Source: Candidatus Peregrinibacteria bacterium
Lineage (GTDB): Bacteria > Patescibacteriota > Gracilibacteria > Peribacterales > Peribacteraceae
NCBI GenBank assembly: GCA_016215715.1
Contig: JACRIG010000020.1
Span: forward strand, 1-5,411
Direction: 5' to 3'
Length of the DNA: 5,411 bases
The notes under the pieces were generated by a model that had not been told where the DNA came from, searched no databases, and worked only from the letters and a program-made list of their open reading frames with translations. Positions 1 to 3,588 of the stretch are shown here, one piece after another (position 1 is the stretch's first letter; each line of letters starts with the position of its first letter). Made by a program: the position numbers and the translations under genes.

Positions 1-366
1 AACGGCGGGAACGCGAACAATCCGCTCCTCCGTCCGGCGACGCCGCTGCGACTGTACGCGCCGGCCAACGACGTCTTTGATAACTCCGGCGGTACGGTTA
101 TGCCGTACCAGACACTCCCGCAAAATCTGTGGGGGCTGGGGCCGCTCTTCTATTACTTCAACCTCACCTTCCCGTGGCTGCTGGGTATCGCGGCCGGGGT
201 GTCGATCCTGCAGGCCATCGCGGGAGGGATTCAGATCATGATGTCGGGCGGCAGTGAGCAGAAGAGCGCCGGAGAGTCGAGACTCACATGGGCGCTCATC
301 GGCCTCGTCCTTGTGGGACTGACGGGCTTTATTCTCCGCGTTCTTAACCCGATCTTCTACCGATGA
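1..366 (+). CDS. T4SS pilin-like membrane protein, C-terminal part (5' end outside window)
   Basis: The frame is open from base 1 to the TGA at 364-366, giving at least 121 residues. An ATG at 100 exists, but the frame continues unbroken upstream with a sensible Asn/Gly/Pro-rich stretch and no ribosome binding site precedes 100. I therefore read this as the tail of a longer protein. Visible residues about 1-55 look extracytoplasmic. Two hydrophobic helices follow (about 57-81 and 95-115), joined by a short polar loop with the pattern SGG-SEQKSAGESR. This helix, 'SGG..K' loop, helix layout is typical of the T4SS-pilin (VirB2/TrbC-like) family of small membrane proteins common in Patescibacteria. 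The next gene overlaps its stop by 4 nt (ATGA), so the two are probably cotranscribed and translationally coupled. The family call rests on topology and loop pattern; the role in secretion, DNA uptake or adhesion is unknown. Confidence 0.7.
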   Translation, partial: NGGNANNPLLRPATPLRLYAPANDVFDNSGGTVMPYQTLPQNLWGLGPLFYYFNLTFPWLLGIAAGVSILQAIAGGIQIMMSGGSEQKSAGESRLTWALIGLVLVGLTGFILRVLNPIFYR

Positions 367-947
367 GTCTGCCATTCTCCATCCTCGGATTCCTCTCGGA
401 GCTGGCGCATGCCCAGCAGCCGCCTCCGGCTCCGTGTCCGGCGTCACTGCCCGGCTGCGGACAGGCGGCCAACCTCGTAACCTTCGTCATTCCCCGCATC
501 ATCGAATTCATGCTGAAAGTTTCCGGAGCGGTCGCGGTCGTGATGATCATCTGGTACGGCCTTATGCTCATCATCAACCTCGGTGATGAAACGAAGGTGA
601 CCAAGGGACGCTGGGGCGTTATCTATGCGGTCATCGGGTTGGTTGCCATCATCCTCTCCCAGATGGCCGTCAGCTTCGTCGTGACGGAGCAGTACGGTCA
701 GGCGGTGCCCGCCGATCTCGTCCTCGGGGGCATCCTCCCCTCGGCTGTGCGCATCATGCTCACCGCCACGAACATCACCTTCGCGCTATTCATCGTCTAC
801 TACGGCATGCGGATGCTGATCGCGCAGGGCGCGGCGGATGAGTACAACAAGGCGCGCACGGGAATCCTCTGGACGGTTCTGGGCGCTGTGCTCGTCAATC
901 TTGCCAATACCATCGTGCAGATCACCGCTTCCTTCTTCGGTCTGTAA
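363..947 (+). CDS. T4SS pilin-like membrane protein with two pilin hairpins (four TM)
   Basis: This 194-residue protein begins with a short signal-like segment ending in a probable signal peptidase site after AHA (residues 15-17). An exported Pro/Cys-rich linker holds C25 and C32. Four hydrophobic helices follow, at about 49-72, 84-108, 131-155 and 166-192. The helices form two repeats of the same unit: helix, short charged loop (NLGDETKVTKGR at 72-83; QGAADEYNKAR at 155-165), helix. Each unit matches the VirB2/TrbC-like T4SS pilin layout, so this looks like an internally duplicated pilin-domain protein. The ATG at 363 overlaps the previous TGA, and no Shine-Dalgarno is visible, which fits translational coupling. 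The next gene starts 2 nt after its stop and has a closely similar N-terminus. Known VirB2 pilins form conjugative or secretion pili; whether this one does is inference. It could instead be a membrane subunit of an uncharacterised envelope apparatus. Confidence 0.75.
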   Translation: MSLPFSILGFLSELAHAQQPPPAPCPASLPGCGQAANLVTFVIPRIIEFMLKVSGAVAVVMIIWYGLMLIINLGDETKVTKGRWGVIYAVIGLVAIILSQMAVSFVVTEQYGQAVPADLVLGGILPSAVRIMLTATNITFALFIVYYGMRMLIAQGAADEYNKARTGILWTVLGAVLVNLANTIVQITASFFGL

Positions 948-949
948 TC

Positions 950-1354
950 ATGTCGCTCCTCTCCTTCATCATCGATGTCTTCAGTCCCGTCGCACATGCG
1001 GTGGTGCTCAATAACGCCGGTACGTGGAGTCCGAACGCCGGACCGAATATGGGCGTCATCTCGATGTGGACGACGATCTGTTCCACGCTCCCGTTCTGCA
1101 ACGTCGGCGCCGCGGCGCCGGTCTTTTTCCTGGGGAAAGTGATCCGCTTCATCTTCCTCGCGATCGGCGGGGTCGCGGTGTGTGTCATCATCTATGCCGG
1201 CCTCACGCTGGTGACGTCGCAGGGCAACGATGAAGTCTGGACCGAAGCGAAGAAAATCATTATCTACGCGCTCGGGGGCATTGTGCTCGCGATCCTCGGG
1301 AATGCAGTGGTGACGTACGTGATCGTGACGTTTTTGCCGCAGACGCTGCAGTGA
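950..1354 (+). CDS. T4SS pilin-like membrane protein, single hairpin (two TM)
   Basis: This 134-residue protein starts at an ATG 2 nt after the preceding stop. The sequence just upstream is pyrimidine-rich (cttccttcttcgg) with no Shine-Dalgarno. The N-terminus is signal-like and ends in VAHA at residues 14-17, the same distance as AHA in the upstream gene; both proteins begin MSL. The exported segment (about 18-60) carries C44 and C50 around a Leu-Pro, comparable to the Cys pair of its neighbour. Two hydrophobic helices follow (about 65-88 and 102-128), linked by a polar loop, SQGNDEVWTEAKK. This is the standard T4SS-pilin arrangement. It is probably a paralogue of the upstream gene in the same transcription unit. 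Its stop codon TGA lies at the very beginning of the downstream purine-rich element. The function is inferred only from family resemblance. Confidence 0.75.
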   Translation: MSLLSFIIDVFSPVAHAVVLNNAGTWSPNAGPNMGVISMWTTICSTLPFCNVGAAAPVFFLGKVIRFIFLAIGGVAVCVIIYAGLTLVTSQGNDEVWTEAKKIIIYALGGIVLAILGNAVVTYVIVTFLPQTLQ

Positions 1355-1401
1355 GGATGGAGAGGAATAAGAGGAAGTAGAGGATGAAGAGGAAGAATAT
1401 C

Positions 1402-1427
1402 GGGTGATAGTGTGCTATCCTCTTTTT
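1402..1427 (+). terminator. Possible intrinsic terminator between pilin genes and metG
   Basis: GATAG (1406-1410) pairs with CTATC (1415-1419) around a TGTG loop. With T1405 bulged, GGG at 1402-1404 extends the stem onto CTC at 1420-1422 (one G-U pair). Five T residues (1423-1427) follow directly. The shape is that of a weak Rho-independent terminator. The same bases also form a candidate -10 element, so the two readings compete. Confidence 0.4.
1411..1421 (+). promoter_or_regulatory. Candidate extended -10 promoter element for metG
   Basis: TGTGCTATCCT contains TG, one base, then TATCCT, an extended -10 with four of six consensus bases. No -35 hexamer is visible in the purine-rich DNA upstream. 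A start about 7 nt downstream would leave a metG leader of roughly 35 nt. A similar word, TGTGATACACT, lies upstream of the PUR gene, which supports a shared promoter type. The element overlaps the small hairpin, so the call is tentative. Confidence 0.35.
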
Positions 1428-1462
1428 CGTCTATTTCTTCTCATTCTTCTAAATCTTCCGTC

Positions 1463-2992
1463 ATGCGCCAGTACATCACCACCGCCATCGACTTCCCGAA
1501 TGCGGCCCCGCATCTCGGACACGCGTACGAGAAAATTCTCGCGGATGTCATTGCCCGCTGGTTCCGGCTGCGCGGGGATCAGGTGCGGTTGCACGTCGGC
1601 ACGGATGAGAACGGGATCAAAATTCAGCAGACCGCAAAGGAGGCAGGCATCACACCGCGCGAACTTGTCGACCGCAATGCGCCGCTCTTCGAAAAACTTT
1701 TCCGTGATCTTCACATTTCCTACGACTATTTCATCCGCACGGCGGACCCTGTGAGTCACTGGCCGACGGTCACCGGACTCTGGAATCGCCTGAAAGAGAA
1801 CGGGTATCTGGAGAAGAGGACGTACACCGGACTCTACTGCACGGGCTGCGAAAAATTTGTGTCGGAGAAGGATCTCGTCGACGGGAAGTGCCCCGACCAC
1901 GGCGTTGCGCCGCGGGAGGTGAGTGAGGAGAACTGGTTTTTTCTGATGAGTAAGAAGCAGAAGGATATCGAGAAGCTGCTTGATCCCAAGTCCGGGAGTT
2001 ATCACATCGTGCCGTCATGGAGAGCGAATGAAGTGCTGAGCTTTCTGGAAGGCGGACTCGAGGACGTCTCCTTTTCCCGCTCAAAGGAAACGCTGACGTG
2101 GGGCGTTCCGGTGCCGGATGACCCCGATCAGGTGATGTACGTCTGGTGCGATAACCTCACGAGTTACATCTCAAGTCTGGGATACTTCACGGACCATGAA
2201 ATGCGCGAGTGGTGGGACGACGCCGAAGTCACGGACATCATCGGCAAGGATATTGCCCGTTTCCACGCCATCAACTGGCCCGCAATGCTTGAGTGTGCCG
2301 GCGTGCGCACGCTGGATCGTCTCCTGATTCACGGTTTTATTACGAATGAAGGAAGAAAAATGAGCAAGACACTCGGTAACGTCGTCGACCCGGTCGACAT
2401 GCTCGCAAAATTCGGCGGCAATCCGGATCCTCTTCGATTCTTCCTGATGCATGAAATTCCGGTCGGCAATGACGGGGATTTTAGTGAGAAGCGGATGGAA
2501 GAAATGTATGACGCGAAGCTGAGGAATCAACTCGGGAATTTACTGAATCGTGTACTGGTGCTCCTGAAAAAAGAAGGCGGCACGGTCAGCGTTCCCGCGG
2601 ACGATACGGATGCGCAGCATGCGGCTGACGGATGGAAAGAGTTTCAAAAGAAAATGGATGCGTTCGAGATCCACGCCGGCATCCAGCAGGCATTTGAACT
2701 CGTGTCGACGCTCAACACGGGGTTCGACCACTCGAAGCCGTGGAAACTGGAAGGACAGGAGCGGCTCGACATGCTCGCGCGCTTCGCGGAGTCGCTCCGC
2801 CACGTCGCGCTTCTGCTCCTGCCGTTCATCCCTGCAACCGCGCAGGCGATCAGCAGGCAGTTGAATGTGCCGTACGCGGAGAAAATGCTTGAGAAGAATT
2901 TTGTCATCACGGATGCGATGAAAGAGTGGGGGAGTCAGAAGGACTGGAAGACAGTCGGGGAGCCGGCGATTTTGTTTGCGCCGCTCTCCTAA
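1463..2992 (+). CDS. metG: Methionyl-tRNA synthetase
   Basis: This 509-residue class I aminoacyl-tRNA synthetase charges tRNA(Met) with methionine using ATP in the cytoplasm. The HIGH-type motif is HLGH (residues 17-20) and the KMSKS-type motif is KMSKT (299-303). A single zinc knuckle has C126, C129, C143 and H146, the one-zinc form also seen in Thermus MetRS. Expected active-site equivalents D48, W228, Y235, D263 and H268 are present. In the helical anticodon-binding domain N359 and R363 (NLLNR) and W427 (KPWKL) match the residues that read the CAU anticodon. The protein ends without the C-terminal Trbp111-like dimerisation domain, so it is the short form. A GTG at 1412 would add 17 Ser-rich residues encoded by the pyrimidine arm of the repeat. 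I choose ATG 1463 because family homology begins at once (MRQYITTAIDFPN). No Shine-Dalgarno is visible. Oddities are F11 and N231, at positions that are Tyr15 and Ala256 in the E. coli methionine pocket. Confidence 0.97.
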   Translation: MRQYITTAIDFPNAAPHLGHAYEKILADVIARWFRLRGDQVRLHVGTDENGIKIQQTAKEAGITPRELVDRNAPLFEKLFRDLHISYDYFIRTADPVSHWPTVTGLWNRLKENGYLEKRTYTGLYCTGCEKFVSEKDLVDGKCPDHGVAPREVSEENWFFLMSKKQKDIEKLLDPKSGSYHIVPSWRANEVLSFLEGGLEDVSFSRSKETLTWGVPVPDDPDQVMYVWCDNLTSYISSLGYFTDHEMREWWDDAEVTDIIGKDIARFHAINWPAMLECAGVRTLDRLLIHGFITNEGRKMSKTLGNVVDPVDMLAKFGGNPDPLRFFLMHEIPVGNDGDFSEKRMEEMYDAKLRNQLGNLLNRVLVLLKKEGGTVSVPADDTDAQHAADGWKEFQKKMDAFEIHAGIQQAFELVSTLNTGFDHSKPWKLEGQERLDMLARFAESLRHVALLLLPFIPATAQAISRQLNVPYAEKMLEKNFVITDAMKEWGSQKDWKTVGEPAILFAPLS

Positions 2993-2994
2993 GT

Positions 2995-3031
2995 TCCCCT
3001 CTCCCCGCGGGAGAGGGTTAGGGAGAGGGGA
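2995..3031. repeat. GC-rich hairpin with two alternative stems after metG
   Basis: The 5' arm CCCCTCTCCC (2996-3005) can pair with GGGAGAGGGG at 3021-3030 (10 bp, plus T2995-A3031, 15-nt loop). Alternatively, 2997-3005 can pair with 3009-3017 (9 bp, CGC loop). It begins 3 nt after the metG stop, so it could protect or terminate the metG transcript, but no strong T-run follows (only ggtttgttg). The CCCTCTCCC/GGGAGAGGG palindrome is, from memory, a common interspersed intergenic repeat in many bacteria. Confidence 0.6.
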
Positions 3032-3034
3032 GGT

Positions 3035-3064
3035 TTGTTGCGCATTCTTCCACTGTGATACACT
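3035..3064 (+). promoter_or_regulatory. Candidate promoter for the PUR-domain gene
   Basis: The extended -10 is TG-A-TACACT (3056-3064; TACACT keeps T, A, A and T of the consensus). It lies 18 nt after a weak -35-like TTGTTG (3035-3040). It is preceded by TG, giving TGTGATACACT, similar to the word before metG. Predicted transcription would start near 3071 and leave a leader of about 115 nt carrying the 3123-3145 palindrome. Support is by pattern only. Confidence 0.35.
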
Positions 3065-3122
3065 GCTATTGCTCTCACACAGCGAGTATCGGGCGTCAGC
3101 CGCGAAGTCGAGGCGAGGGGAG

Positions 3123-3145
3123 CATGGTTCGTCGGGCTCACCATG
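3123..3145. repeat. Small palindrome in the PUR gene leader
   Basis: CATGGT (3123-3128) and ACCATG (3140-3145) are perfect reverse complements around an 11-nt loop, tcgtcgggctc. An AAGGAG follows at 3150-3155, but it lies about 30 nt from the PUR gene ATG and so does not serve as its ribosome binding site. The form 'catGGTTCGxC..GCTCACCatg' resembles short dispersed intergenic palindromes that I recall from other bacterial genomes. Its function is unknown. Confidence 0.4.
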
Positions 3146-3185
3146 ACAGAAAGGAGTCCTCTCTTATTTCTTTTCCACTCTTTCT

Positions 3186-3479
3186 ATGTTTGATCCTATG
3201 TCGGAATTGTCGGGTCCGCCCCAGCCAATGCCTTCGCAGGGCGGCGGGTCGCCCCATCGCGGCGGAGGCGATAACCGTTCCTTTGCGCAGGACATCCACT
3301 CCGTCACCATCCACGCGCGCCAGCGGACGTTCTACATCGACCTGAAGCAATCGGGCAACGGCAAGTTCTTCAAGGTCTCGGAAAAATCCCGCGGCGGACA
3401 GAAGACGACGATCATGTTTGACTCCGAGGACCTCGATCAGTTCATCGCGGCGTTTGCGGAGATGAAGAGCAAGCTGTGA
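3186..3479 (+). CDS. Small PUR-domain (PUR-alpha-like) nucleic-acid-binding protein
   Basis: This 97-residue protein has two parts. Residues 1-33 are a low-complexity Gly/Pro/Ser-rich tail (PPQPMPSQGGGSPHRGGG), probably disordered. Residues about 37-95 match a single PUR repeat: beta strands around HSVTIHARQRTFYIDLKQSG, then GKFFKVSEKSRGGQKTTIMF, then the helix SEDLDQFIAAFAEMK. The RTFYIDLK...GKFFKVSEK pattern is the PUR-alpha signature, in which such repeats bind single-stranded DNA or RNA and usually dimerise. Bacterial relatives include Borrelia BpuR and the DUF3276 proteins. The target here is unknown. A start at the second ATG (3198) is also possible. Neither ATG has a Shine-Dalgarno at normal distance, and the preceding 30 nt are pyrimidine-rich. 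It is convergent with the minus-strand frame and 103 nt from its stop, so it is probably monocistronic or shares readthrough from metG. Confidence 0.8.
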   Translation: MFDPMSELSGPPQPMPSQGGGSPHRGGGDNRSFAQDIHSVTIHARQRTFYIDLKQSGNGKFFKVSEKSRGGQKTTIMFDSEDLDQFIAAFAEMKSKL

Positions 3480-3588
3480 GGATGAAGAAGAATGAGAAGA
3501 AATAGAGGAATGAGAGGAACATTGTTCTTCGCTCCTCTTTTTCTTCTACGTCCTCTTCATCTTCTAAATCCTCTACATCCTCTTATTC
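3477..3588. repeat. Purine/pyrimidine quasi-palindromic element, copy B, between convergent genes
   Basis: This element runs from the PUR stop codon to the last codons of the minus-strand frame. The purine arm (3478-3520) and pyrimidine arm (3524-3588) pair in segments. GAGGAAC 3514-3520 pairs with 3524-3530 (ATT loop), 3504-3509 with 3533-3538, 3495-3502 with 3540-3547, and 3481-3488 with 3554-3561. TTTTT at 3538-3542 is on the plus strand. It probably acts as a terminator for one or both convergent genes. Copy A (1352-1462) carries the same segments in inverted order. The TAA stop and final Glu codon of the minus-strand gene lie inside this copy. Confidence 0.7.

Larger units (their letters stand above)
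1352..1462. repeat. Purine/pyrimidine quasi-palindromic intergenic element, copy A
   Basis: From the pilin stop codon to the metG start, the plus strand is almost pure purine (1353-1397; GAGG/GAAG words with a few T) and then mostly pyrimidine (1415-1462; CTTCT/CCTC words). A small GATAG-TGTG-CTATC hairpin (1406-1419) sits between the two arms. The arms are roughly reverse-complementary, so the whole element can fold into a long imperfect stem. The same element occurs at 3477-3588. Bases 1430-1450 are an exact reverse complement of 3486-3506 (21 nt), and 1365-1385 matches the reverse complement of 3568-3588 at 20 of 21 positions. Copy A can therefore be viewed as copy B inverted. The function is unknown: it may be a terminator or spacer, or a small dispersed repeat. 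Confidence 0.7.

Noticed and set aside
100..366. A complete 88-residue gene starting at ATG 100
   Set aside because: The frame is open to the left edge with plausible protein sequence and there is no ribosome binding site before 100, so it is more likely the end of a longer gene.
1412..1462. N-terminal extension of MetRS from GTG 1412
   Set aside because: The 17 extra residues are low-complexity Ser-rich translation of the pyrimidine arm, and MetRS homology begins right at ATG 1463.
1415..2005. A 196-residue minus-strand frame opposite metG
   Set aside because: It is a shadow of a well-supported metG with no recognisable domain or start signal.
3055..3345. A 96-residue plus-strand frame covering the PUR leader
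   Set aside because: It is out of frame with the PUR domain and composed of Arg/Ser/Cys-rich noise over intergenic hairpins.
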